Part shown: piece after piece, positions 34,801 to 45,429 of the stretch
Position numbering within the stretch: position 1 is the stretch's first letter
How the letters are laid out: every line of letters begins with the position of its first letter
Assembly (NCBI GenBank): GCA_024760905.1
Contig: CM045737.1
Span: 14,549,726 to 14,613,725 of the forward strand
DNA from: Plotosus lineatus
Lineage: Eukaryota > Chordata > Actinopteri > Siluriformes > Plotosidae
Reading direction: 5' to 3'
DNA: 64,000 nt
Notes under the pieces: generated by a model
Databases searched by the model: none
What the model was told of the DNA's origin: nothing
Seen by the model: the letters and a program-made list of their open reading frames with translations, nothing else
Position numbers and translations under genes: made by a program

Positions 34801-35201
34801 GGCGGCACAGTGGCGTAGTGGTTAGCACGTCCGCCTCACAGCAAGAAGGCCCGGGTTCGATTCCCGGCCTGGGCGTTTCTGTGTGGAGTTTGCATGTTCT
34901 CCCCGTGCTTGTGCGGGGGTGCTCCGGTTTCCTCCCGCAATCCAAAGACGTGCACTGTAGGTTAATTGGCCGTTCTAAATTGACTGTAGATTCTCTCCTG
35001 CAACGGAACTGGAACCCAGTCGTATCGGCACTTGCCTTTCCACCGGATCCTTCCGGTGGTGCTGAGACGGGGGACTTGCTGCTTGGGTAACAGCCTGTCC
35101 CTCATTACTCCCTACCCAGGCTCTGCGCACTGGGGAGTATCACCAGCCGGGATACCAACCAGAGCACAGCCATAGTCCTTCGGGACTGACGGAGGCCTAC
35201 C
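34801..35201 (+). mobile_element. SINE H2-T3, full length, 14-bp TSD
   Basis: Perfect TSD atatattttattta at 34787-34800 and 35202-35215. The head ggcggcacagtggcgtagtg, B box ggttcgattcc, joint ggttaattggccgttctaa, T3 body and UUCG-loop hairpin (35174-35187) form one 401-bp unit. It is the reference copy for this combination. Confidence 0.95.
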
Positions 35202-35261
35202 ATATATTTTATTTACATCGTAAGCATTATTTTTTAATCTTTAATTGTTATTATAAGCACT

Positions 35262-35893
35262 ATTATACAGCACAGAGCGGGACAGAAAGAGACTGAACAA
35301 GCTGGTCAGGAGGGCCAGCTCTGTCCTCGGCTGCCCACTGGACTCTGTGGAGGAGGTGAGTGAGAGGAGGATGGTAGCAAAGCTCACATCCATCATGGAC
35401 AACAGCTCTCACCCACTGCACCAGACTGTAGAGAACCCGAGTAGCTCCTTCAGTGGACGACTGAGACATCCTCAGTGCAGGAAGGAGCGCTACCGCAGGT
35501 CGTTCATTCCCACCGCTGTCAGACTGTACAACGCCACTTTGTAACTATCTGTGAAAATACCGGTTATGTGCAATAAAAACCCCGCGCACTTTAATCAACC
35601 ACATCTACCCCACTGACTGTGAACCATATCAACCCATCTACTCTGCCCTCAGATACATTACACTTTAATATAGGCCAGTCTATAAAGTCGTTCCCTTCTT
35701 TTCTTTTATTGTTTATTAATTTATACTATTTATGTATCTATTTATTTACTTATATAATATATATGTATGTGTGTATGTTTGTATTTGTATCTATTTTTGC
35801 ACCTCCTACTGATGGTACCTCAAGAGCCTGTAACAGTGAATTTCTCCATTGTGAGATTAATAAAGCTGTATCTTATCTTATCTTATCTTATTT
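35262..35893 (+). mobile_element. LINE 3' end (L2/Rex1-like), 5' truncated
   Basis: A frame ending at 35544 encodes RLNKLVRRASSVLGCPLDS, then RRMVAKLTSIMDNSSHPL and KERYRRSFIPTAVRLYNATL. This is the typical C-terminus of fish LINEs of the L2/Rex1 kind. A 3' UTR follows, ending gtgagattaataaagctg and (TATCT)n. It sits inside MITE-B. The clade assignment is from memory and tentative. Confidence 0.78.
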
Positions 35894-36059
35894 ATATTGT
35901 TGAATATGTATTTATTGAGATTATATACACATATGTCAGTCAGTGGGGTCTGTATTGTTTCGTGGAATTTGATGGTCACGGGAGGGTGGGGGTGGGGGTG
36001 GGGGTGGGGGGTCTCGATCCCAAATAACCATGGAAAGTGAGGGATCCCTGTATATGATC

Positions 36060-36565
36060 TAAATAAATCTGGAGAAATTATTTAGTCATCATCAAATTAT
36101 TCAAGATAAGCGGAATTATGATTTGTTTTGGCAATCTTTTCAGCATCAGTTAAATAATCTTTCCTGTACTGTTTTCCCCCATACAGTTTTGTTTCATGGA
36201 TAATATTTAACACATTATTATAAATTGGTTAAAAAAATAAATAAAAATAAATAAATTAAAAAAAAAAAACAGGTGTAAGTGTTGATTTTTTTTGAGCAAG
36301 GACACATTTCTCCCTGTTGTACTTTTTTTTTTTTTAACCCACTCAGACTACGATCAATTACGCCACATTTAGAGTCTCACAGATTACATTCTTCGCCATT
36401 TTATGTTTGATGGGAACCTGATTATCTTGACGTGGACCTTTATGTTTTGTTTGCTTGTTTGTTTGTTTGTATTGTGCTTATGCCATTTGATCAGTGTCTG
36501 AAATAACCTTCAATTGAATATGCAGGTGGACAGATGTTCCGATTAAAGACAGCGTACATTACTTT
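36060..36565. other. no recognised element
   Basis: AT-rich with A and T runs. Confidence 0.45.
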
Positions 36566-36569
36566 ATTG

Positions 36570-36745
36570 TGGATAAGGAAGGTATTTCTGGGTGGAGTTT
36601 CCATGTTCACCACATGCTTGTATGTTTCCCATGAACTGGTTTTACTCCCATAGTCCAAAAAATACGCACATTAGGCTAACTGGCTGTTCTGAATGGTTTG
36701 GTGAGCTGTTCAGAGTGTACCCCAGGAATGTTGGCTGAGATAAGA
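36570..36745 (+). mobile_element. SINE H2-T2 fragment
   Basis: H2 body remnants (gggtggagtttccatgttca, ttaggctaactggctgttct) and the start of T2 (ggtgagctgttcagagtgta). Confidence 0.6.
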
Positions 36746-37140
36746 AAAGCCTTCGCAGCGAACACTGCGGCCTATCATATAATCAATTTCCAATCGAATG
36801 ATGGCTTATTTTTAGAACAAAGTAGCCCTCATTTGCTGAATGACAGTCAATGTCTTTTCTGTCAGACCATTATCAATCAGAAAACAATATCAGCAATATT
36901 CAAGAGTGAAATTAAAATAATTGCACCATCAACACTGTGAGCTGTCAGTATGACTACAGCGTAATTTATTTACAGGAGGTCATGTGCAACACTGAGGTTT
37001 CAAATCTTGATTCAGGTGAAATCTATGAGGGTGGGCGGGCGGAAATCCATCTTGTCAGCAGGACGGGAGCTTCCATACTAAAATGATCCAAACAGTGCAA
37101 CACAGATGGAAGGAATGTGTAGACAGCACAGACGTCTATA

Positions 37141-38026
37141 CAGGGATCCCTCACTTTCCGGGATTAATTGGGACGGAGATCCCCCCGCAACAGTCAAATT
37201 CCGCGAAGTAGGATCGACCCCCCCTGACTGACGTATACGTACATGTATATGTGTATATAATATCAATAAATACATATTCAAAGCTATAAGTGCTTATAAT
37301 AACAATTATACATTCAAAAATAATGCATAAGATATAAATAAAATATAAATACACACACATACACATGTGCGCGTGCACGCACTCAGATGCGCACGTGAAA
37401 TAAAAATGTAAGTAGTTTTGTTGGGGGGGTTTTGGGTTGTTTTTTGTTTTTGGTTTGTTTGTTTTTTTTGTTTTGGTTTTTTTTTTGCATAATTGGCCTT
37501 GTTTTGTGGCATTTTCCTTAACTTCGCCCCTGTCTGTCTTCCTTTCGGCTTTTTCCCTTTTACTCGGGAGTCGCCACAGCAAATCATCTGATTCGCACAT
37601 TTTCATTTGGCAGAGGTTTTTTTTTTACGTCGGATGCCCTTCCTGTCACAACCCTTTTAGCAAGGGACAGAAACACGCTGACGACTTTGCAGCTACTCTT
37701 TACGAAAGTCAGCAATGGTTCTTTTACATGCCTCTCACCATAGACAGTGACAGACATGGTCCGCCTTTGATAACCCAGTTACCCGCACTGGGGGGGGTGG
37801 GGGTGGGGGGGCAGTGACAACCTTGTGGAGAGTGGGAATTGAACCCCCAACCTTTGGATCAGCGATCCAGCGCCCTATACCACTAGACCACCACTGCCCC
37901 ATTTCCTTAACTTCTCCCCTATTCTTCCTTAATTTACTTACTTTTTTCATTCGATGAATATTCAAAAAAAATACGTGATGCATTGAAGCCGCATGAATTC
38001 AAGCGCGAAGTAGCGAGGTATCCGTG
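37141..38026. mobile_element. MITE-B carrying an H1-T1 SINE
   Basis: Ends cagggatccctcactttccg (37141) and agcgaggtatccgtg (38026), with TA at 37139-37140 and 38027-38028. A SINE interrupts it at 37532. Confidence 0.9.
37532..37901 (-). mobile_element. SINE H1-T1, 19-bp TSD
   Basis: TSD tttccttaacttcgcccct (37513-37531) and tttccttaacttctcccct (37902-37920) differ at one base. On the minus strand the head starts ggggcagtggtggtctagtg. The tail runs to gccgaaaggaagacagac. Confidence 0.93.
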
Positions 38027-38319
38027 TATTTAAAAAATCAACCATATTTGGTTAAATTCAACCACTCAACCAGCTTTGTTTTCATTCATTTCAATGATCA
38101 TGTAATGGGCTGTGCTTCATATTTTGACCAAATCGGAAAGAAATCCCGATCACCAAAACATGGCAGAATCTATCAATCAGTGTATGAATTTGATTCAGCC
38201 ATAGATGTACAAGCCAGAATTTCAAGCTGATAAAAATAGTAAGCGTCAATCACCATGGTAGGTATACAGTTCGAGCCCAGGATTCCACTCTGTAGGTTGG
38301 AATGGAGAGGACAGAGAGG

Positions 38320-38357
38320 TTTAGGGGTTTAGGGGTTTAGGGGTGGTTGGGGGTGGG
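38320..38357 (+). other. G-quadruplex-prone, telomere-like repeat
   Basis: Three units of tttagggg are followed by tggttgggggtggg. At least four runs of three or more G lie within about 35 bases. Confidence 0.75.
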
Positions 38358-38502
38358 CTCTGGGTCTACTAGAGATTTGACAGCACAAAATAGATACACT
38401 AATGAAAATAAAGCAACACAAGCAATCATAAGCATTTCATGTGTCAGGTTTAGTTAGTTCAGGGGTCTTATGCACTGGTAAACGTTTGTGGCATGGATAG
38501 CC

Positions 38503-38907
38503 TTCTTCTTCTTCTTCTTCTTTTCCTTTCGGTTGTTCTCTTCAGGGGCCGCCACAGTGAATCATCTGCCTCCATTTCACCCTATCCGCTGAATCATCTA
38601 CTCTTACATCAACTACCTTCAGGTCCTCCTACAGACACGCCTCCCGCCTCTCCTTCAACCAATAGTAGTCCAGTTTCCACCAGCACCCTGTTGGTTATCA
38701 GTACTGATGACGGTTGTTGTTAACCTGGGCCTCGAACCATCTGGTTTGGAAGTCATATTAATAATGCATGTTTGATTTGGCATGGGTTTTACGTCGGATG
38801 CCCTTCCTGACATAACCCTCTGCATTTATCTGGGCTTGGGACCGACATGAGAAAGAACACTGGCTTGTGCCCCCCACCACCACCACCCCCATCACGGCTG
38901 CATTTCT
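38503..38907 (-). mobile_element. RTE-related element linking T1 and LINE 3' ends
   Basis: On the minus strand it contains aggaagggcatccgacgtaa, as in T1. About 200 bp follow that T1 lacks. It ends cctgaagagaacaaccgaaa and AAGAAG repeats, as in the RTE LINEs. TSD ggcatggatagcc (38490-38502) and ggcatgaatagcc (38908-38920) differ at one base. Confidence 0.78.
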
Positions 38908-38921
38908 GGCATGAATAGCCT

Positions 38922-39437
38922 CTTCTTCTTCTTCTTCTTCTTTTCCTTTCGGCTGTTCCCTTCAGGGGTCGCCACAGCAAATGATCTGCCTCCATCTCTC
39001 CCTATCCTCTGCATCTTCTACTCTTACTCCAACGACCTTCATGTCCGCCTTCACCGCATCCATAAATCTTCTCTTTGGTCTTCCTCTGGGCCTTTTGCCT
39101 GGTCGTTCCAACCTCAGAATCTTACGACCAATATACTCACTATCCCTCCTCTGTACATGTCCAAACCATCTCAATCTAGCCTCTCTGACTTTGTCTCCAA
39201 AACATCTAACATGTGCTGTCCCTCTGATGTATTCGTTTCTGATCCTATCCATCCTCGTTACTCCCAAAGAGAACCTCAACATTTTCATCTCTGCTACCTC
39301 CAACTCTGCCTCCTGTCTTTTCCCCAGGGCCACTGTCTCTAAACCATACAACATCGCTGGCCTCATCACCGTCTTGTACACTTTTCCCTTCATTCTTGCT
39401 GATACCTTCCTATCACACATCACACCGGACACTTTTC
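38922..39437 (-). mobile_element. RTE-clade LINE 3' end with open C-terminal frame
   Basis: TSD tgaatagcct at 38912-38921 and 39438-39447. The minus-strand frame (38962-39432, 156 codons) is uninterrupted: KGKVYKTVMRPAMLYGLETV (end of the reverse transcriptase thumb), MKMLRFSLGVTRMDRIRNEY, RLRWFGHVQRRDSEYIG, RPRGRPKRRFMD, and the family's CCGDP ending. The 3' UTR gccgaaaggaaaagaag ends in AAGAAG repeats. It is 5' truncated inside the thumb, so it has no polymerase activity. The intact frame suggests a fairly young copy. Confidence 0.9.
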
Positions 39438-39560
39438 TGAATAGCCTATCAAGTGTAAACGTGCTTTGTTAGAAATTGCACACTTACATCACTGAGCGGA
39501 CGCTCTGTTTTCTCATTTATTTTAAAGCATGTTGAGGTGCAAGTTTAATTTGATAACTGC

Positions 39561-39695
39561 CTGACAGCAAGAAGGTCCTGGGTTCTATTTCTGGGCTCCG
39601 GTGCTCCTGTGCAGAGTTTGCATGTTCTCCCCATGCTTGCATTGGTTTCCTTCGGGTATTCTATTTACGATTAATCAGTTCACAAAATGAACAAA
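39561..39695 (+). mobile_element. SINE H2 fragment
   Basis: The head B-box area (aagaaggtcctgggttctat) and body (gagtttgcatgttctcccca) join directly to a degraded tail, attaatcagttcacaaaatg. Confidence 0.6.
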
Positions 39696-39994
39696 TGATT
39701 TCTCATCACTAAAACACATTCTAGGATGCACAGCATTGTGTTGCATTTTATTTCTGTTTTCTTTGATATCATACATTATATTTTGGGATGTTGTGTGTAA
39801 TCTAGAAAATAAACAATGCCACAGTGAGTGTGTTAAAAAAAATGTTGAAGTGAGTATTCCTGAGAAATTAATGAAGGTAAATTTCTTTCAAAAGAAATAC
39901 ACCATGGAAACAAGATGCATGGCATCTACAACACAAAGGCTTGTTTGTTAACTTCCAGTGAAGTTACAGGCCGTTTAATTGGTTTTATATATCA

Positions 39995-40312
39995 GGTGGC
40001 ACGCTGGTGTAGTGTGGAGCGCGTCTGCCTCACAATAAGAAGGTCGTGAATTTGAGTCCCAGGCTCAGCGAGAGTGTTTCTGTGTGAGTTTGCATGTCCT
40101 CCTTGTGGTTTTTGTGGGTTTTCTCTGGGCGCTCCACACTTTAACATGCTGGTCTAAATTGCCTCTTGGTGTGAGTGTAAATGATTGGGTATGTTTTAGC
40201 TTTGCTTTTTCGCAAGCAGTTCAGGATGTACCCCGCCTTTACCCAGAGTTAGCTGAGATAGGCTCCATCCTTCATGTGACCCTTGTTGGATTAAGTTCTT
40301 CACCAAATGAAA
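39995..40312 (+). mobile_element. SINE H2-T2, diverged
   Basis: Head ggtggcacgctggtgtagtg, body gagtttgcatgtcctccttg, T2 cagttcaggatgtaccccgc and ggattaagttcttcac. Confidence 0.7.
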
Positions 40313-40329
40313 CGAGTTGTATGCGATAT

Positions 40330-40824
40330 CAGGGGTCCCCAACCACTGGTCCGCGGACCGGCAACGGTCTGCAGCTCAATTGGTACCAGTCGGCAGAAGA
40401 AATAATTCATTATTTCAGTTTTATTTCTCATCTGAGTCGGAACGATCTTTATGTTTGAAAAAACTTTTATTTTGAAAAATTACCGGATTCTTTCGGTTAC
40501 ATGTCGGTCATTTGAGCGCAAAAATGTGACCCACAAGGGGACGGCACATGAACTGAGGTGAGTTAGACATGTTTCAAACAATAGCGGGGATTTCGGGTGA
40601 GACTGAGACTGAGCCTTCATTCTCCCAACTGGTGCACCATCACCTGTGTTGTGGTTATTTATTTATTTATTATTTATTTATTTTTTTTAGAAAAGTTCAA
40701 GCTCTACTTCCCAACTAACTTTATTTCAGCTGTTGAAAAATAACATTCATAGAATGCTTATTATTATTATTATTATTAGTAGTAGTAGTAGTAGTAGTAA
40801 AAAATAAAATAAAATAAATAAATA

Positions 40825-40863
<39 letters not shown>

Positions 40864-41005
40864 TAATATAAATAATTTATATTTGCAATATAAACAATCT
40901 ATAACACCGCCCCCCTCCCCCACCCCTTCCCCGCCCCCCCTGGTCTGTGGTATAATTGTCAAGTGTTGACCGGTCCGCGGTGATAAAAAAGGTTGGGGAC
41001 CCCTA
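40330..41005 (+). mobile_element. hAT-N element
   Basis: Terminus caggggtccccaaccactgg (40330) and inverse ggttggggacccct (ending about 41005). The interior contains (TAA)n at about 40828-40862 and shares gaaataattcattatttc and aagttcaagctctacttccc with the 13.7-kb copy. The flanking octamers agree only partly. Confidence 0.85.
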
Positions 41006-41078
41006 TTCTATATAATGTTGATAACACTATGGTTTATGTTGTTGGTTTTTTTTTTAAACAATGGTAAATCTGAAATTA

Positions 41079-41392
41079 AAGAGCAGTGGTGTCTGGGAAA
41101 TTAAGCTGCTGCTTTCTGATCCAAACGTTGGGGGTTCAAGAGAGGGTTCAGCTAACTAGGTTATCAAAGGCCAGCCATGTCTCTCACTGTCTGTAGTAAA
41201 AGAACCATTGTTGCTGTTCGAAACGAGCGGGACATTCGGTTGCCATCAGTGTTTTTGTTTTTTTTTTTCTGCCTCACAATAGCCTGGCAAGCTGTCCAAG
41301 AGGTACCAAGTCGTTGCCTAGAGTCGGCTGAGATGGGAGCCAGACTCGCTGTGAACTTAATTAGGATCAAGTTTTTCAGAAAATGAATGAAG
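41079..41392 (+). mobile_element. SINE H1-T2, body deleted
   Basis: The head is gagcagtggtgtctgg. The body lacks the segment between the B box and cagctaactaggttatca. T2 ends in cagaaaatgaatgaag. Confidence 0.7.
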
Positions 41393-41399
41393 TCATGAA

Positions 41400-41865
41400 T
41401 TTGTCAGATTGCCACTTAACCCCACAACCATGTTTTCATTTTCATTGAATGAATTTGTTTCTTTCTAAACCCTTATAGTAAGGATTTCTTGCACCAAGTG
41501 ACTCATTTAGAATGTGCCAGGCTAGCTTTCTTAAATGATTGTTAATTATGCTGAATTGTGAACTATGCTAAATAATTAATTATCCCGTTACCTAACGCGT
41601 TCTGAAACTACAGCTGTAAAATGACGCCTGAATTGTAAGCCTCAGTGAGCATTTCTCTGAGGACAAACTCAGACCGGTCCTCAAATAAGGACCCAAACAA
41701 GAGAGAATGTGAAGGGCCATTTCTGCCAGAACCACCATGATAAACTGCAATCTGTTTCTTTTAAATTCAACCATTATTTTTTTTCTTTTCAATTTGAGTA
41801 AACTAATATAAATGCATAAATAAATATAAAATGCAAATGCTTTCATTTGCTGGTTCTTGCTGAAA
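41400..41865. other. no recognised element
   Basis: Nothing beyond short frames. Confidence 0.45.
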
Positions 41866-41867
41866 GC

Positions 41868-41940
41868 TTTTAGATAGACAGATACTTTATTAATCCCAGA
41901 GGGAAATTCACATTTTACAAAACTATTTGTGGTAAACAGC
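41868..41940 (-). mobile_element. LINE 3'-tail fragment (L2/Rex1-like)
   Basis: agatactttattaatcccag and agggaaattcacatttta are the familiar 3' ends of fish L2/Rex1-type LINEs in reverse (from memory). Confidence 0.55.
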
Positions 41941-42022
41941 ACACACTTATTTTATAAAGAACACAAACTTGTATTAAAGACATGTATAATAAAAATACAT
42001 GGGCATATATAGTGTGTATAGT

Positions 42023-42026
<4 letters not shown>

Positions 42027-42070
<44 letters not shown>
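42027..42070. repeat. (CA)n microsatellite
   Basis: CA dinucleotides adjoining the tail of an RTE fragment. Confidence 0.95.
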
Positions 42071-42072
<2 letters not shown>

Positions 42073-42540
42073 TCTTATTTTCCTTTCGTCTTTTCCCTTC
42101 AGGGGTCGCCACAGCAAACCATCCACCTCCATCTCTCCCTATTCTCTGCATCTTCTTCTCTTACTCTAGCTACCTTCATGTCCTCCTTCAACACATCCAT
42201 AAATCTTCTCTTTGGTCTTCCTCTGGGCCTTCTGCCTGGTAGTTCCAACCTCAACATCCTACTACCAATATATTCACTATCCCTCCTCTGTACATGTCCA
42301 AACCATCTCAATATAGCTTCTCTGACTTTGTCTCCAAAATATCTTACATGTGCTGTCCCTCTGATGTACTCATTCCTGATCCTATCCATCCTCGTTCCCA
42401 AAGAGAACCTCAACATTTTCATCTCTGCTACCTCCAGCTCTGACTCCTGTCTTTTCCCCAGGGCCACTGTTTCTAAACCATACAACATCGCTGGCCTCAA
42501 CACCGTCTTCTACACTTTTCCTTTCATTCTTGTGCACTTT
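42071..42540 (-). mobile_element. RTE-clade LINE 3' end
   Basis: The minus-strand frame at 42099-42503 encodes LRPAMLYGLETVALGKRQES, TRMDRIRNEYIRGTAHVRYF, RPRGRPKRRFMDVLKEDMK and CCGDP before the stop. One codon is missing in the FSLGVTRMD region relative to the 38.9-kb copy. The 3' UTR (aaaagacgaaaggaa) is truncated by the adjacent (CA)n rather than ending in AAGAAG. It is 5' truncated. Confidence 0.88.
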
Positions 42541-42541
42541 T

Positions 42542-42542
<1 letters not shown>

Positions 42543-42594
<52 letters not shown>
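42543..42594. repeat. (CA)n(TA)n microsatellite
   Basis: CA then TA dinucleotides. Confidence 0.95.
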
Positions 42595-42595
<1 letters not shown>

Positions 42596-43045
42596 AGTAG
42601 TGGTGGTCTAGTGGTATAGGGTGGTGGTTCACTGATCCTAGGATTGGGGGTTCGAGTCCACTCTCCACAAGGTTGTCAGTGTCCCCCCCAGTGCAGCTAA
42701 CTGGGTTATCAAATATCGGCCATGTCTCTCACTGTCTATGCTGTGAGGCATATAAAAGAACCATTGCTGACTTTTGACAATCGTAGCTGCATAGCCGTTA
42801 GCGTGTTTCTAATCGGGAGTCGGAGTCCCCTGAGGCAGTTCATTCACAGTAACGTTCTGGTAACTCCTGCAGTGGCACTGGAATCCAGTCATATCGGCAT
42901 TTCCATTGGTTCCTTCCGGTGATGCCGAGAAGGGGGACTTACTGCTTGGGTAACAGCCTGTCTCCTATTACTCCCTATCCCAGCTCTGCGCACTGGATAG
43001 TGATATCAACCGGAGCGCAGCCATAGTCTTTCGGGACTGATGGAG
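42595..43045 (+). mobile_element. SINE H1-T3
   Basis: Head cagtagtggtggtctagtgg, B box ggttcgagtcc, H1 body to gttagcgtgtttctaatcgg, then T3 (ctcctgcagtggcactggaa, tccggtgatgccgagaag) with hairpin at 43025-43038 and gatggaggt. It abuts (TA)n on the left and MITE-B on the right, so no TSD can be read. Confidence 0.85.
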
Positions 43046-43520
43046 GTTGATCCCTCGCTACTTCACGCTTCAATTCATACGGCTTCTGTGCACCAAGCTT
43101 TTTTTAAATATTCATTGAATTACAAAATTTTAAAAATGAAGGAAGAATAGGGGGAAAAAAATAAGGAAAATGCCACAAAATACGGTCAGTTATGCAAAAA
43201 TAAATAAATAAATAAATAATAATAACCCAAAACCCCCAACAAAACTACTCTACTGTATTTTTTATGTGAGGTGTGCATCTGAGTGCGTGCACGCATTTGT
43301 ATGTGTGTGTATTTATATTTTATTTACATCTTATGCATTATTTTTTTAATGTTTCATTGTTATTATAAGCACTTATAACATTGAATATACTAGTATATTT
43401 GTTGATATGACAGACACATATACATTTACGTCAGTTGGGGGAGTCGATCCTACTTTGTGGAAATCGGCAGTCATGGAGGGATCTCGGTCCCAATTAACCG
43501 AGGGAAGTGAGGGATCCCTG
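43046..43520. mobile_element. MITE-B
   Basis: Left end gatccctcgctacttcacgc, right end gtgagggatccctg then TA. It is uninterrupted inside. Confidence 0.85.
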
Positions 43521-43530
43521 TATATTCCTT

Positions 43531-43757
43531 TCATTTAATTTTCTGTAACTGCTTAATCCTAATTAGGGCTGCGGGGAGGCTGGGCTGGGTGAGGGCAACG
43601 TACACCCTGAACAGCTCGGCAGGCCAGGGCGGAAACACGCTGACAACTATACAGCTACTCTTGTTGAAAGTCAGCCATGGTTTCTTTACAACCTCATACC
43701 ATAGACAGTGAGAGACATGTCCAGGCCTTTGATAACCCAGTTAGCTGCACTGGGGAT
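43531..43757 (-). mobile_element. SINE H1-T2, head missing
   Basis: The T2 tail (taatcctaattagggctgcg) and H1 body (gataacccagttagctgcac) on the minus strand. A second short T2 tail piece (cattttctaaactgcttaat) follows at 43770-43830. Confidence 0.75.
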
Positions 43758-43833
43758 GTATATATATTATAAATAATTCATTTTCTAAACTGCTTAATGC
43801 TCACGGGAGGCTGACGCATCCTGCATTGGTAAT

Positions 43834-43835
43834 AC

Positions 43836-43899
<64 letters not shown>

Positions 43900-43908
43900 C
43901 GCTCTCTC

Positions 43909-43940
<32 letters not shown>

Positions 43941-43951
43941 CCTATCTCTCT
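43834..43951. repeat. (CT)n microsatellite
   Basis: CT dinucleotides with a few CG interruptions. Confidence 0.95.
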
Positions 43952-43959
43952 CAGTGTGT

Positions 43960-44480
43960 GTGTAAAATATAGTAAAGGATATATAGTAAAATATACAGGC
44001 ATTTATAATATACCTATGACAAGGTATTTATATTTAAAATTTCAAGAACCTGAGGCACACATGGTAGATAATACAAAAAGGTATAAGAATCATATATTAT
44101 ATTCTATGGTGATAAGTTAATTTTGTACATTTTTTTTTAATTTATGTATTTATTTTGTCTGAAGCAAATATTAATTATGCACAGTGGGAATGAAATGTGG
44201 AAATGAGCAGAGGATAATAGTTTATACCAAAGCATGGGTCAAAATTTTATCATAGACAGCCATCGAGCAACCCTGACCATGTGATCTGAGAGCTTGCTTT
44301 TAGATGCTTTGAATGCCCCAGAGCCACAATTCCTTTCAATGTTACAATGAGCAATCTTCAAATGATTAGTTTTTCATCAAAACATTCCATATCCTTTTAT
44401 TATTCCTTAAAAAGCAAATAATTTAATACGAACTCAGTGGGGATTTCCCTATAAAAGCACCTTATAGTACAGGCTTTCAA
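43960..44480. other. no recognised element
   Basis: AT-rich sequence only. Confidence 0.45.
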
Positions 44481-44487
44481 TCTTTCT

Positions 44488-44670
44488 CATGTCACTCACT
44501 CATTTGTTGAACCACTTAATACTACAAGGGCCACAGGGACCATGGAGTCCATTTGGACGGACACTGGGCAAAGGCAGGGTGCACTCTAAACATCTTGGCA
44601 GATCACAGCAGGGCCAATACACACACATATAGAAGCATGCACACAGCCATTCACACTTTCATCTATACCT
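44488..44670 (-). mobile_element. T2/L2-like tail fragment
   Basis: Reverse strand remnants of a (GAAT)-tailed SINE or LINE: ttgttgaaccacttaatact, gggtgcactctaaacatctt. Confidence 0.5.
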
Positions 44671-44672
44671 AG

Positions 44673-44900
44673 GGCAGTGCTTATCAAATAGTGGGGCGCG
44701 CCCTCCTTGGGGGGCAGAGGATGATGCCGGGGAAGGGGGGGGGGTGCGGTGTGATGCCGCGTATGACCCTGGGGCACATACTTTTCTGGAATTGTGTATG
44801 AGAATTAAGTGTAATTGCACCTCCACGCCACTATGAAGTGCAGTAAACAACCCCTCAAGAAACAGCACAGAAAAATTTCTAACAGGAACGAAGAGAAAGA
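44673..44900 (+). mobile_element. hAT-like terminal fragment
   Basis: cagtgcttatcaaatagtgg followed by ggcgcgccctcc resembles hAT ends of the 'cagtgtttcccaaatagtg' kind (from memory). No opposite end was seen. Confidence 0.4.
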
Positions 44901-45429
44901 TGGAGAGAGACGGCGATATTAATACATAAAAAAGTCAAATGAGTTTAAATAAGGTTGTACTTTTTTTAAAATTTCAGACACATTATAGACAATATATATA
45001 TTTTTTTTTTAGGGTTTGCGTGACCTAATAATCCTAGGAGCTATGTTGTCGGGGGCATAATGCCCCTGGTAGGGTCACCCAAGGCAAACAGGTCCTGGGT
45101 GAAGGTCCAGACGAAGTGCGATTCAGAAGACCCCTATCCAATCTCAGAGGAAACAATGGAAGCAGTCTCCCTTGCCCGGACGCGGATCACAGGGGTTCCC
45201 TCCTGGAGCCAGGCCCGGGGAAGGGGCTCGAAGGCAAGCGCCTGGTGGTCGAGCTTATGCCCATGGAGCCTAGCCGGGCCTAGCCCGAAAAGGAGACATG
45301 GGTCCGCCCTCCCATGGACCCACCACCCGTGGGAGGAGTTTTAGGGGTCAGGTGCAATGTGAGTTGGGTGTCAGCCGAAGGCATGGCTTCTGTTGGACCG
45401 ATCCTCGGCTACTTACTCTGACCCTCGGG

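Larger units (their letters stand above)
34553..36050. mobile_element. MITE-B carrying a SINE and a LINE end
   Basis: Ends cagtgatccctcgctacttc and gtgagggatccctg, with TA at 34551-34552 and 36051-36052. The insertions are the SINE at 34801-35201 and the LINE fragment at about 35262-35893. A G-rich run lies at 35980-36011 near the right end. Confidence 0.9.
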
